From positions 1-37,825 of IMG/VR virus record IMGVR_UViG_3300009167_000018: a DNA stretch of 37,825 nucleotides. One strand, given 5' to 3'. The position numbers were made by a program, and so were the translations under genes. This document shows positions 20,051-28,216 of the stretch, one piece after another; positions within the stretch are counted from its first letter, which is position 1; every line of letters starts with the position of its first letter. Under the pieces are notes generated by a model that worked only from the letters and a program-made list of their open reading frames with translations, was not told the DNA's origin and searched no databases. Source of the DNA: a virus.

Positions 20051-22042
20051 ATGGAAGACACCACGGAACGAACAGAAATCGAGTTCGAGGAACAGCCGCT
20101 CGACATCAGGCTGGATCCAGACAACCCGAACGGACTGCACGCGAAGCTGCTCCAGGACCTCATCACCATCATCCGTGATGCGGACGAGCACGTTCGCAAC
20201 CGCTACGAGGACTGGGACGAGGTCGACAAGTACAACCGTCTGTACCTCGACCTATCAGCGAAGGCCGTGAAGGGTGACAAGACCAGAGACCCGGACAAGA
20301 AGGAGATGCCGTTCAAGGGCAGCGTCGCCGTTCCCCTGATCTACCACATCATCCAGACCCGCCTCGCCCACAACTACAACATGCTCACGTCGATGGACCC
20401 GTTTGTCCACCTCGAGAGCTACAGCTCGGACGGTTTTCGCAAGTCTCGACTCATGGAAGCGAGGCTCGGGAAAGACGTTCGCGACACCAAGAACGACATC
20501 CACATCTGGCAGGCCCTGTACGACGTCGAGCGCTACGGCATCTGCATGTGGAAGCTCGGGTGGGTCGAGTCGTTCGAGATCGTGCCGGCGTGGCAGGCCT
20601 ACAACCCGCAGGAGCTGTTCATGCGCGGCATCCCTCCGGACGAGCCGGTCGAGCGCGTACGCACTCAGGGCAACAGGTGGGAGACTGTCGACCCTAGGAA
20701 CATGATCCTTGACCCAGCCGTCCCGAGTTCTCAGTGGTACAACATGGAGTACATCGGTGACGTGGCCTACATCTCGTGGCTCGACCTCGACTCTGCGCGC
20801 TACGAGCGCCGTCAGGGTCCGTACATCAACGTCGACAAGGCGCGCGAGCTGACTCGTCAGGAGTACAACCGGCGCAAGGACGACGGGAGGTGGATGGAAG
20901 GGACCTACAGCTACAAGTCGAAGGACCCGTACCCCGTCATCGAGCTTGCCAACATCCAACGGAAGCTCATCCCGGCCGAGTACGGGCTCAGTCCTGCCAC
21001 CGAGCAGGAGATCTGGCAGTTCGCGGTAGCCAACGAGCACGTCATCGTTCGCGCGCACAAGCTCGAGCAGGGCAGTGGGCGTCAGTTCACCTACTTCACG
21101 GCCCACGGCGACCTCGACATGCACGCTCCGTGGGTGCCAAGCACCGGACAACTGCTCCTTGGGCTCCAGAGGTTCGACAACTGGATCATCAACTCGCACG
21201 TCACGAACACGAAAAAGTCCGTGAACGACCAGATGGTCATCAACGACGACCTGATCAACAAGTCTGACCTCGCAAACCCATCACCTGGGCGCATCATCCG
21301 GCTCACGAGGGAGGGGAAGGCGCTGCACAAGACTGGCCGGCTAGGCATCAACCAGATGTACGCGCAGCTACAGCTCACGAACATCACCGCGCAGCACCTG
21401 GACACCCACTCGATGATCATCCAGACAGCGCAACGCCTCGCGGCGACTCCCGACAGCGTGCAGGGGATGCCTCTCCCCACGAAGCGCACGTTGGGGGAGA
21501 TCGAGAACCTGTCGAACGCGGCCGGAATCCGCATCGGAACGACCGCGCAGCTCATCGACGAGCAGCTCATCCAGCCCTGCATGATGGCCGCTGTGCAGAA
21601 CATCCAGGATTTCGCAGACATCCAGGAGATGATCATGCTCACCGGTCGCTTGGTCGACCAGATGGGTGCCGCAGCGCAGAGCCCGTTCATGCCGATTCGC
21701 GGAATGGACCTCCAGGGCGACTACGAGTACATCGTTCGGACGCCCACGATGGCCAAGGACCCGGCCAGAAACGCCTCCGTTTGGGGCCAGATCATGCAGG
21801 TCCTGTCGACGGCGCCTCAGCTCCTCAATCCGATGCCTGACGGCCGCGCGCTCAACCCGCACGCCATCTTCAACGAGCTGGTGCGCGCTCTTGGAGTCGA
21901 CTACTTCGACCAGTTCTACTTCCAGACCCAGCCGATGCCGCCGCCGATGGTCGCCGGCAGCTCACAGGTTCAGCCGATGGAGCAGATCCAGGCTGGTGTC
22001 CAAGCCGGGAACATGGTTCCCTTGGAGCAGTTCTTGCAATGA
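20051..22042 (+). CDS. Portal protein
   Basis: 663 residues, ATG with GAGGAG upstream. The size is that of podovirus portals (about 540-725). Features of the family: an acidic N terminus, then YEDWDEVDKYNRLYLD, PFKGSVAVPLIYHIIQTRL, MDPFVHLE, and a stem/crown part with many helices, followed by a Gln/Met/Pro-rich tail (QTQPMPPPMVAGSSQ). Twelve copies would form the DNA channel at the capsid vertex, docking the terminase and later the adaptor. Position after the terminase and before scaffold and capsid genes agrees. No motif is diagnostic alone; the call rests on size, pattern and order. Confidence 0.85.
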   Translation: MEDTTERTEIEFEEQPLDIRLDPDNPNGLHAKLLQDLITIIRDADEHVRNRYEDWDEVDKYNRLYLDLSAKAVKGDKTRDPDKKEMPFKGSVAVPLIYHIIQTRLAHNYNMLTSMDPFVHLESYSSDGFRKSRLMEARLGKDVRDTKNDIHIWQALYDVERYGICMWKLGWVESFEIVPAWQAYNPQELFMRGIPPDEPVERVRTQGNRWETVDPRNMILDPAVPSSQWYNMEYIGDVAYISWLDLDSARYERRQGPYINVDKARELTRQEYNRRKDDGRWMEGTYSYKSKDPYPVIELANIQRKLIPAEYGLSPATEQEIWQFAVANEHVIVRAHKLEQGSGRQFTYFTAHGDLDMHAPWVPSTGQLLLGLQRFDNWIINSHVTNTKKSVNDQMVINDDLINKSDLANPSPGRIIRLTREGKALHKTGRLGINQMYAQLQLTNITAQHLDTHSMIIQTAQRLAATPDSVQGMPLPTKRTLGEIENLSNAAGIRIGTTAQLIDEQLIQPCMMAAVQNIQDFADIQEMIMLTGRLVDQMGAAAQSPFMPIRGMDLQGDYEYIVRTPTMAKDPARNASVWGQIMQVLSTAPQLLNPMPDGRALNPHAIFNELVRALGVDYFDQFYFQTQPMPPPMVAGSSQVQPMEQIQAGVQAGNMVPLEQFLQ

Positions 22043-22392
22043 CGACCAACGAGTACATCCAGAGCGAGCAGGAGTGGCTTCGCGACAACAGTGACAGATA
22101 TAAGGAGGCGGTTTCACACATGTCGGACCAGTTCTACGTCCGAGGCCTCCTGAGGGGCATCGAGGACAAGCTGGTGCCGATTCTGGCCTACAATCCGAAC
22201 GAGCAACCTGCCCACGCGGCCGTTTTCGCGGCCGGCGCCGTGCAGGCGAAACTGGAAGGTCTATTGACAGACCTTGACTTCATAGACGAGTATGAGGATC
22301 GGAGAAAAGACCTTGTTGAAGCGATCAACAACGCCGAACCGCAGGGTGACGGGAGCCGTTCCGGCCAACCTGTCGACCCCGGCCAACTGTGA
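22039..22392 (+). CDS. Hypothetical protein between portal and scaffold
   Basis: 117 residues, ATGA overlap with the portal gene. Helical N-terminal half (EQEWLRDNSDRYKEAVSHM), Ala-rich middle, and a Gly/Pro/Asp-rich flexible end. No known motif. Genes in this place often encode small head-assembly factors; that is inference from position. Confidence 0.7.
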   Translation: MTTNEYIQSEQEWLRDNSDRYKEAVSHMSDQFYVRGLLRGIEDKLVPILAYNPNEQPAHAAVFAAGAVQAKLEGLLTDLDFIDEYEDRRKDLVEAINNAEPQGDGSRSGQPVDPGQL

Positions 22393-22433
22393 CGACCTGC
22401 AAGCGGTGAGCGGGATCACGAAAGGAGTGGTCA

Positions 22434-23549
22434 ATGCCTGACCCTGAGAAGGCAACGCAGACCGAGGAACCAGCCTCTGAGTTTGAGAAGTTCGCGCAGG
22501 AGTACCACGACGCGAAGTTCCAGCGCACTCCTCCAGAGGAGCCGGCGACCGGTGACGAGAAGGTGACTCTCGAGTCCAAGCCCGAGAAGACCGAGCCCGA
22601 CACCAAGCCAGCTCCTGCGGAAGAGGGCGCCAAGGGCGCTACCGTCGAGGAGACTCCGAAGCAGACTCCACCGGACTCAGTAGAGGAACCCCAGGTCAAG
22701 CTGTACACCGTGCCAGATCACGAGATGTACGGCGCACTGCGTGGACAGAAAGTAACTGCCGCGCAGTTGGAGGAAGCGGGACTGATCTCGAAGGTGATCA
22801 CTCGCGACCACCAGGAGATGCACAACACGAAGCTCTACCAAGAGCTGAAACGCGAGTTCGAGGAGAAGCTGGCCGATGCCATGAAGCAGGGGGTGAAGAC
22901 CGCTCCTGCCCAGAGTGACAAGCCGCAGATCTCTCCGAAGGACTTCGCCGATCAACTCGAGCGTACCTACGTGCCTGTGTTGAAGCAGCTTGCGGAAGCT
23001 GGCTCGTTTGAGCCTGACTTCGTCGAAGCGTACCCGAAGTTCGCGGCTCACGCTGCGCACCAGTTCGAGACCATGCGGCTTGTTGGCGCAGGTCTTGTGC
23101 AGGCGATGCAGGAGATCCGTGGGTGGGTTGGTACGAAGCAGACCAGGGAGACCTCAGAGTCATCCAAGGCCTATTTGGACCGGGCGATGACTGAGCTGGC
23201 CGGCACCGAAGACCTCTACAAGGGCCTCGGTGACCCGTCGGAACGAGAGGCGTTCGTTGCTTGGATGGCCGACAAGGACAACAAGCAACCGTGGAAGAAG
23301 CTGGACATCGTCAAGGAGCTGGCCGAGCCAGAAACCCTGAAGGGGGCTTACGCCGCCTACAGGACAGCAACTCGGCACCTCAGGACGGAACGACCCCCAG
23401 CCACACCTGACACGTCCAGAGACCGGAAGGTCTTGGCTGCTCCCGGCGGCGGTAACGCGAGGCCGGCGACGAAGACAGACCCAGGCGACGAGTTCAGCCA
23501 ACTCAAGAACGAGTTCCTGGAGTCGAAGGCGAGGGCGTTCGGGAGATAG
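22434..23549 (+). CDS. Scaffolding-like protein
   Basis: 371 residues, ATG with AAAGGAG upstream. The first 100 residues are Pro/Glu/Lys/Thr-rich and disordered; the middle is helical and charged (LYQELKREFEEKLADAMKQ, then helices to about residue 300); the C terminus has a Gly-rich linker and a short basic helix (LKNEFLESKARAFG). Disordered acidic N terminus, helical core and small basic C-terminal helix immediately before the capsid gene is the usual scaffold layout. The basic C-terminal helix would bind the capsid protein. No protease motif seen. Confidence 0.75.
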   Translation: MPDPEKATQTEEPASEFEKFAQEYHDAKFQRTPPEEPATGDEKVTLESKPEKTEPDTKPAPAEEGAKGATVEETPKQTPPDSVEEPQVKLYTVPDHEMYGALRGQKVTAAQLEEAGLISKVITRDHQEMHNTKLYQELKREFEEKLADAMKQGVKTAPAQSDKPQISPKDFADQLERTYVPVLKQLAEAGSFEPDFVEAYPKFAAHAAHQFETMRLVGAGLVQAMQEIRGWVGTKQTRETSESSKAYLDRAMTELAGTEDLYKGLGDPSEREAFVAWMADKDNKQPWKKLDIVKELAEPETLKGAYAAYRTATRHLRTERPPATPDTSRDRKVLAAPGGGNARPATKTDPGDEFSQLKNEFLESKARAFGR

Positions 23550-23587
23550 CCCACTTCCTCTAGTGACACCATCACTGGAGGATTCCG

Positions 23588-24946
23588 ATGGCCGTTGAGA
23601 CCACATACTTCGGAATGGAAGGTACCGGGAACTGGGATCACCCGGACTACCGCCCGAAGAACTACCGTCAGCAGGCGTTCGAGCTGTTCCCCGACAGCCC
23701 GTCGCCGTTTACCTACATCCTCAGCAAGCTGCCGACCAGCTCTGTGGATGATCCCGAGTTCAAGCTCTTCGAGTGGCGCCTGCCCAAGCAGACCTGCATC
23801 GTGCAGTCTGGGATGGACGCCTGCGATGCGCTGCTCCACGAAGATACCCTGGAGATCTACCAGTCCGGCGACGGCGCTGCCTACGCGGACGAGGGCACGA
23901 CTCCGGCTCGCGCCTTCAAGGCGGGCGATATTCTCCGCGTCGAGAACATCGCTGACTGCTCCGAGGGCACAGTTGCTGCCAAGGCCAGCAACCCGACCGA
24001 CACCGCCAACGTGACCGGTCCTGAGTTGATCGTCATCAAGTCGATCGACGACGCCGACACCATGACCGTTTACCGGTACTGGGGCGGCACCAACGTGGAC
24101 GGTCCGTCGTCCACCACTCCTGTCTTCGGTACCATCTCTGCGGGCGCTGTGCTCCGCTGGGCCGGTTCCGTCTACCAGGAAGGCTCGAAGACCCCGTCCT
24201 CGCTCACCAAGCGGGCAACCCTGGTCTCGAACTACTGCGGTATCTACAAGGATACCGTCGAGATCACCGGCACCGCCGAACAGATGAAGACCCGGCCCTA
24301 CAAGCCGTGGCCGCAGTTCAAGGGTGAGTGCCTCGAGCGGCACATGATGAAGCTCGAGTGGAGCCTCCTCAATGGAGTTCCTGAGGAGACCACGTCGATC
24401 GACCCGCTGGGCTCTGGCAACGCCAAGTACAGCAGGACGACCGGCGGCTTCCGGTACTTCGTCGAGCAGGCTCAGGGTTCCGTCGACTTCTCCGGCGGCG
24501 TCGACATCGACACCGTCGAGGACGAGATGGAAGTCACCTTCACCTACGGGTCGAAGGAGAAGGCCGGTGTCTCTGGATACCGCGCCCTCAACATCCTGAA
24601 CAAGCTCGTTCGGACCAACAGCTCTTGGAACTGGAACGCCGAGTCGCTGCCCAAGAAGCAGACCTACGGTCTCGAAGTGTTCCAGCTCATCTCGCCGTTC
24701 GGCAAGCTGAACATCATCCCCCACAAGCTGCTGGCTGAGTCTGCCGTGCAGACCCAGGACGTGCTCATCATCGACACCAAGTACGTCGAGTACGTCTACA
24801 TGGCCGGCCGCGACACCAAGTGGAAGGACAACGTCCAGGACAACGACGAGGACACGCGGAAGGGCTACTTCATGACCGAGTGCGGGCTCCGGCTCGCGCT
24901 TCCCGAGGTCCACGCCGTGTGGACCGGGCTGTCGGCGCTTGCCTAA
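23588..24946 (+). CDS. Major capsid protein (SU10/DUF5309-like)
   Basis: 452 residues, ATG with TGGAGG upstream. An N-terminal segment FPDSPSPFTYILSKLP, then DPEFKLFEWRLP, leads to a GDGAA-type region. Later come the signatures of the SU10/DUF5309 capsid group: LVSNYCGIYKDTVEITGTAE, a helix ending ECLERHMMKLEWSLLNG, and RTTGGFRYF. The C terminus has strands ending in VHAVWTGLSAL. It should form the HK97-fold shell. It is the only gene of the right size and place, and a strong hairpin follows it, consistent with high, separately controlled expression. Confidence 0.88.
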   Translation: MAVETTYFGMEGTGNWDHPDYRPKNYRQQAFELFPDSPSPFTYILSKLPTSSVDDPEFKLFEWRLPKQTCIVQSGMDACDALLHEDTLEIYQSGDGAAYADEGTTPARAFKAGDILRVENIADCSEGTVAAKASNPTDTANVTGPELIVIKSIDDADTMTVYRYWGGTNVDGPSSTTPVFGTISAGAVLRWAGSVYQEGSKTPSSLTKRATLVSNYCGIYKDTVEITGTAEQMKTRPYKPWPQFKGECLERHMMKLEWSLLNGVPEETTSIDPLGSGNAKYSRTTGGFRYFVEQAQGSVDFSGGVDIDTVEDEMEVTFTYGSKEKAGVSGYRALNILNKLVRTNSSWNWNAESLPKKQTYGLEVFQLISPFGKLNIIPHKLLAESAVQTQDVLIIDTKYVEYVYMAGRDTKWKDNVQDNDEDTRKGYFMTECGLRLALPEVHAVWTGLSALA

Positions 24947-24962
24947 ATAGCGCCCTAACCCC

Positions 24963-24988
24963 GCTCGGGGGGCTTCGGCCCCCCGAGC
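24963..24988 (+). terminator. TTCG-loop hairpin after the capsid gene
   Basis: Perfect 11-bp stem GCTCGGGGGGC / GCCCCCCGAGC with a very stable TTCG loop, 16 bp after the capsid stop. No T tract follows, so it may stabilise the capsid mRNA 3' end or terminate partially; the next ribosome binding site lies 6 bp downstream. Confidence 0.75.
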
Positions 24989-25004
24989 ACTTCTGGAGGA
25001 CGAA

Positions 25005-25640
25005 ATGGGAGTTGCATACAGATTCGACGATGGCCGGCTGAAGGTCCGCAACACCGGCGAAAATGGCGGTGTTGACTACGGAACCTCGTCCAGCGAGGTC
25101 GTCACCGACAACCCGAACACCAAGTTCATCTCGCTGTACTTCAAGAGCACGGCGGTAAGCGGCGACATGCGCGCCATCTACGCGCGCCTGAACCTCGCTG
25201 GGGTGACTGGTGGAGCTGGCTACGGTGATGCGGTTCGGGCGCTCGCCTACGTGACGGGCACCGGCTACGCCAATGCGGTCGGCATCCACTCGACCGTGTC
25301 GATCCAGAGCGGCGCGACTGCCACCGGGCAGAGCGCAGGACTCCGAGCGACGTTCGAGGCCGCTTCGGCCAGCCGCACTCTGAGCGGCAAGGTGGCGTCG
25401 CTGATCGTGGACTCCAACGTCGGCGCGAACAACACGATGCCGTCGGTTCACGGTTTCATCCGGTTCGTTGACGTTGGCTCCGTCAGGATGTCCAATCTCG
25501 CGGTCATTCCGGCTGCGAGCAACGGGACCATCTTCGCTGCGCACGTCACGCAGACGATGACCCACTCGATCCGCATCGTGGACGAGGCCGGCGTGGCGTA
25601 CTACATCATGTGTACCAACGCCGCAACCAACAGGAGCTAG
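25005..25640 (+). CDS. Capsid decoration/head-fibre-like protein
   Basis: 211 residues, ATG with TGGAGG upstream. Short N-terminal segment, then a Gly/Ala/Ser/Thr/Val-rich beta protein (AVRALAYVTGTGYANAVGIHS, SLIVDSNVGANN), with alternating hydrophobic residues typical of stacked beta strands. It lies directly after the capsid gene between two TTCG hairpins, the place of decoration or head-fibre genes. No diagnostic motif; the call rests on composition and position. It could also be a minor head protein. Confidence 0.65.
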   Translation: MGVAYRFDDGRLKVRNTGENGGVDYGTSSSEVVTDNPNTKFISLYFKSTAVSGDMRAIYARLNLAGVTGGAGYGDAVRALAYVTGTGYANAVGIHSTVSIQSGATATGQSAGLRATFEAASASRTLSGKVASLIVDSNVGANNTMPSVHGFIRFVDVGSVRMSNLAVIPAASNGTIFAAHVTQTMTHSIRIVDEAGVAYYIMCTNAATNRS

Positions 25641-25643
25641 CTC

Positions 25644-25802
25644 ATGGACGAAGTTCGCTCGTACCTGGAGCAGCGGAAGCGAGAGCTGAGAGACGCACAG
25701 GCTCAGGCCATCCACTCTCTCGGCGTCGTCACTGGCAGACTCGAGGAGATCGAGCTGTTGATTCAGCGGCTCGATGACGAACAAGAACCCGTCGAGCAGT
25801 AG
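25644..25802 (+). CDS. Short coiled-coil protein (52 residues)
   Basis: ATG at 25644 with AGGAG upstream (25632-25636), 3 bp after the decoration-like stop, and TAG at 25800-25802. The sequence is one charged amphipathic helix (YLEQRKRELRDAQAQAIHSL, then LEEIELLIQRLDDEQE) with heptad spacing, so probably an oligomeric coiled coil. It fills what would otherwise be a gap before the next hairpin. Small coiled-coil genes behind head genes are frequent; function unknown. Confidence 0.7.
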   Translation: MDEVRSYLEQRKRELRDAQAQAIHSLGVVTGRLEEIELLIQRLDDEQEPVEQ

Positions 25803-25817
25803 CTCGACCCAACATCT

Positions 25818-25841
25818 AACCGGGGGCTTCGGCCCCCGGTT
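25818..25841 (+). terminator. TTCG-loop hairpin before the adaptor block
   Basis: Perfect 10-bp stem AACCGGGGGC / GCCCCCGGTT with loop TTCG, 15 bp after the 52-residue gene. Very like the hairpin at 24963-24988. A short CTT follows but no long T tract. Confidence 0.75.
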
Positions 25842-25853
25842 CTTGGGGGCAAC

Positions 25854-26183
25854 ATGATCGCGAGAGAGAACAAGCACTACTTCGGACGGTTCTCTGGCCG
25901 CTTGGCCGGAGTCCCCTCGTGGAGAGGCGGGCACTTCTTCACGCACGACCACCACATGCAGCAGAAGATCGAGAACCACCCGATGTTTCTGGCTGGTTTG
26001 ATCGAGCTGATCAAGGAGGAAAAGAGGAAGCCGGAGGTGGCGCCGGAAGAGAGGTCAACAAGTGTTGACCTCGAGACCATGCCGTGGGTGGAGCTGCTCA
26101 AGCTCGCCAGGGGACTTGGGTTCGAGGTCAAGGGGAAGAAGAGGGTAGAATTGATCGCGGAGATGTCGGAGGATAAGGGATGA
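25854..26183 (+). CDS. Hypothetical protein with C-terminal Rho-N/SAP-like motif
   Basis: 109 residues, ATG with GGGGGC upstream. The N-terminal half is basic with several His and aromatic residues (GRFSGRLAGVPSWRGGHFF). The last 35 residues, PWVELLKLARGLGFEVKGKK with a following helix, look like a small Rho-N or SAP helix-turn-helix that binds nucleic acid. It contains the perfect palindromic repeat at 26051-26072. It overlaps the adaptor start (ATGA). Function in assembly or packaging unknown. Confidence 0.7.
   Translation: MIARENKHYFGRFSGRLAGVPSWRGGHFFTHDHHMQQKIENHPMFLAGLIELIKEEKRKPEVAPEERSTSVDLETMPWVELLKLARGLGFEVKGKKRVELIAEMSEDKG
26051..26072. repeat. Dispersed palindrome, perfect coding copy
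   Basis: GAGGTCAACA-AG-TGTTGACCTC, perfect 10-bp arms around a 2-bp centre. It lies inside the gene at 25854, between its two domains, where codons have some freedom. Confidence 0.85.
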
Positions 26184-26854
26184 ACATCACTGAAGCCGCG
26201 AAGATGCTCGGAGACCTACTTGAGGTTACCCTGGAGAGGTACCCGGATGGCGTCAGGACAGTCCACCTCAACCAAGCCATCGACTACCTAGGGAAGAGGT
26301 TTGAGACTTCCTACAACGAGGGTGTAGGTCACGTGCTTCTCGAGGCCGGTGACACGTCGTTCATCGCTTCTAACCTGTCGGATATTGGAGGTAACACAAT
26401 CCAGGCCGAGGTTATCGAGGCGCTGTACTTCTCCGACGACTTCAACGAGATCGGGTCCAGTCCTGGTAATTGGACAACCAACGTCGGGTGGGAGAAGATC
26501 CAGATCTACAGCTCGCTTGAAGCGCTGCTCGACGTTGCCAAAGAGAGCGATGATGGGATCCTCTACGGATCTGCTCAACGCGCCGGGATTGTCTATGTTC
26601 TAAACGCCCAGAGCAACGACCTGTTGCTCAAGGCCATATTCAACGGCGCCCACTTCTACACAACAACGCAGAACAACTGGCTGATCTACGCTCCGTACCC
26701 AGTCATCTACAAGGCAGCGTGCTACGCATGCGCCTACCTTGAAGACGAGATGCGGATCCCGGTGTACGAGAGGCTGATGGAAGATGCAGTGGAGGTTGTG
26801 AACCTTGCTGACTCGATGCGGAACGATTCCCCGGTACTGATGCAGGAGGCATAA
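26180..26854 (+). CDS. Head-tail adaptor-like protein
   Basis: 224 residues, ATGA overlap. An N-terminal helical segment (MNITEAAKMLGDLLEVTL), a strand-rich middle, and a C-terminal helical hairpin APYPVIYKAACYACAYLEDEM...YERLMEDAVEVVNLADSM. This helical end is the pattern I know from podovirus adaptor proteins that sit below the portal. It lies between head and tail genes as expected. No catalytic motif. Confidence 0.7.
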   Translation: MNITEAAKMLGDLLEVTLERYPDGVRTVHLNQAIDYLGKRFETSYNEGVGHVLLEAGDTSFIASNLSDIGGNTIQAEVIEALYFSDDFNEIGSSPGNWTTNVGWEKIQIYSSLEALLDVAKESDDGILYGSAQRAGIVYVLNAQSNDLLLKAIFNGAHFYTTTQNNWLIYAPYPVIYKAACYACAYLEDEMRIPVYERLMEDAVEVVNLADSMRNDSPVLMQEA

Positions 26855-28216
26855 ATGGCTGAGTTGGCTAGCAACAGAACGAGCAACGCGACCAAGATCG
26901 GGATGACCGATGATTGGGACAAGGAACTAGAGCAGGACATTGCGGACATCATCGGGATCGCCATCGACCACACGATCACGTCTCCGATCTTCGCCGGCCA
27001 GTCAACGCCAGCAGAAGCAGTGGCGGGGTCCGGTGGCGCTCAGGTCAACGCCGATGGGTCCATCAGCGGAGTTCTGCGCTTCCTGACAACGACAACTACG
27101 GCTGTAGCATCTGCCGGGATCGAATTCCAGGCCGGGGATGGGAGGCGCTTCAAGCTGTGCGCGACATCGTCTGAGCTATGTCTGTACGAGTACGACTCCG
27201 ACGACGACATTTGGAATCTCATTGGGACGCTCAGTCTTGGGCTTGGTAGGTTTCTCGCCCTCGAAGACGTCTTCCCAGGAGAAGACCCTAAGACATACAC
27301 CGACAAGGGGCTCTTTTTCCTGAGAATCAGAGAGGACGAAACTGGTGTTGAAGCTACGGACATCTCACCTACCGCTAGCGTAGAGTTTCTCTCTGACGTC
27401 GGTGACGTTCCTGACTACCCAGCGATACCACACACCGACCGGTATCTACGACTTGACGGTGATTTCCACACGTTTGAGTGGGTGACCTCGGAGCCCGGTC
27501 AGGGAGCGCACATCATCTCCGAGTTGGACGACGTCGACGACGACGCCATCCCGTCAGACTCAACGCTTCAGGGCGTCCTTGAGGTTATGAACACTGGGAC
27601 CGTTCCAACTCCAGTCTGGGCCTACGTCAACCAGCCACTCGTGTGGGGGTACGGGGTGTCCATTGGCCTCAACGAAGAGCCAGATCTCGACAGCATCTCG
27701 ACGGCAGACCCCGAGCTGTGGAACGTCTACGACGATGTCTACAAGTACGTCTACTGGGGTCCGCTAAACAATGACGGGTCTCCAGGTAACATGACTGGTG
27801 AGATCTTCAGCGGAGGACCGTTCGGGTACGACCACTCCACCATCACAATCCCGTGGAATCTGAACGGCCTCTGGGAGGCAACGGTTGTTGTGAACATTCA
27901 ACCGAACGGCGACTGGCCCGGTTTCATGATGCTCACAGTTGAGGAGCTGTACGACCCCGACGGCACGTTGGATTTTCAGAACCAAACCGCCTACTTCGAC
28001 AACGTCTGGTACTGGAACGTGGCAGAAAGCCAAATGAAGCACTACCACTTCCCCAACAGCTACTACACGAAGGGACACACGTTCAACATCATCAAGAAGT
28101 ACGGAGCAGCCTCTCCTCAGTTTGCTCTCAAGGTGAAGGCTGGACTAAATAGCCTTGTCCCAGTTCATCTCGTGCATAACATTGGCGTCACCCTTGCGAT
28201 CAAGAGGCTGCACTGA
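26855..28216 (+). CDS. Virion protein, probable tail fibre or tail component
   Basis: 453 residues, ATG directly after TAA, ribosome binding site GCAGGAGG upstream. N terminus short and charged, then strand-rich repeated-looking segments with many Asp, Thr and Gly residues; a later Trp/Tyr-rich domain (YVYWGPLNNDG, NVWYWNV) ends in a compact beta domain. It is AT-richer than the replication genes. Position between adaptor and nozzle-like gene argues for a tail part. No family recognised with confidence. Confidence 0.6.
   Translation: MAELASNRTSNATKIGMTDDWDKELEQDIADIIGIAIDHTITSPIFAGQSTPAEAVAGSGGAQVNADGSISGVLRFLTTTTTAVASAGIEFQAGDGRRFKLCATSSELCLYEYDSDDDIWNLIGTLSLGLGRFLALEDVFPGEDPKTYTDKGLFFLRIREDETGVEATDISPTASVEFLSDVGDVPDYPAIPHTDRYLRLDGDFHTFEWVTSEPGQGAHIISELDDVDDDAIPSDSTLQGVLEVMNTGTVPTPVWAYVNQPLVWGYGVSIGLNEEPDLDSISTADPELWNVYDDVYKYVYWGPLNNDGSPGNMTGEIFSGGPFGYDHSTITIPWNLNGLWEATVVVNIQPNGDWPGFMMLTVEELYDPDGTLDFQNQTAYFDNVWYWNVAESQMKHYHFPNSYYTKGHTFNIIKKYGAASPQFALKVKAGLNSLVPVHLVHNIGVTLAIKRLH

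Noticed and set aside
22257-22276. AAGGTCT/AGACCTT inverted repeat
   Set aside because: Inside a coding region, short arms, and no match to the dispersed motif.
23357-25054. Long minus-strand open frame (565 codons) opposite the capsid gene
   Set aside because: It mirrors the codon pattern of the plus-strand capsid gene (high GC leaves few antisense stops), is rich in Arg/Val/Gly/Leu, and has no ribosome binding site.
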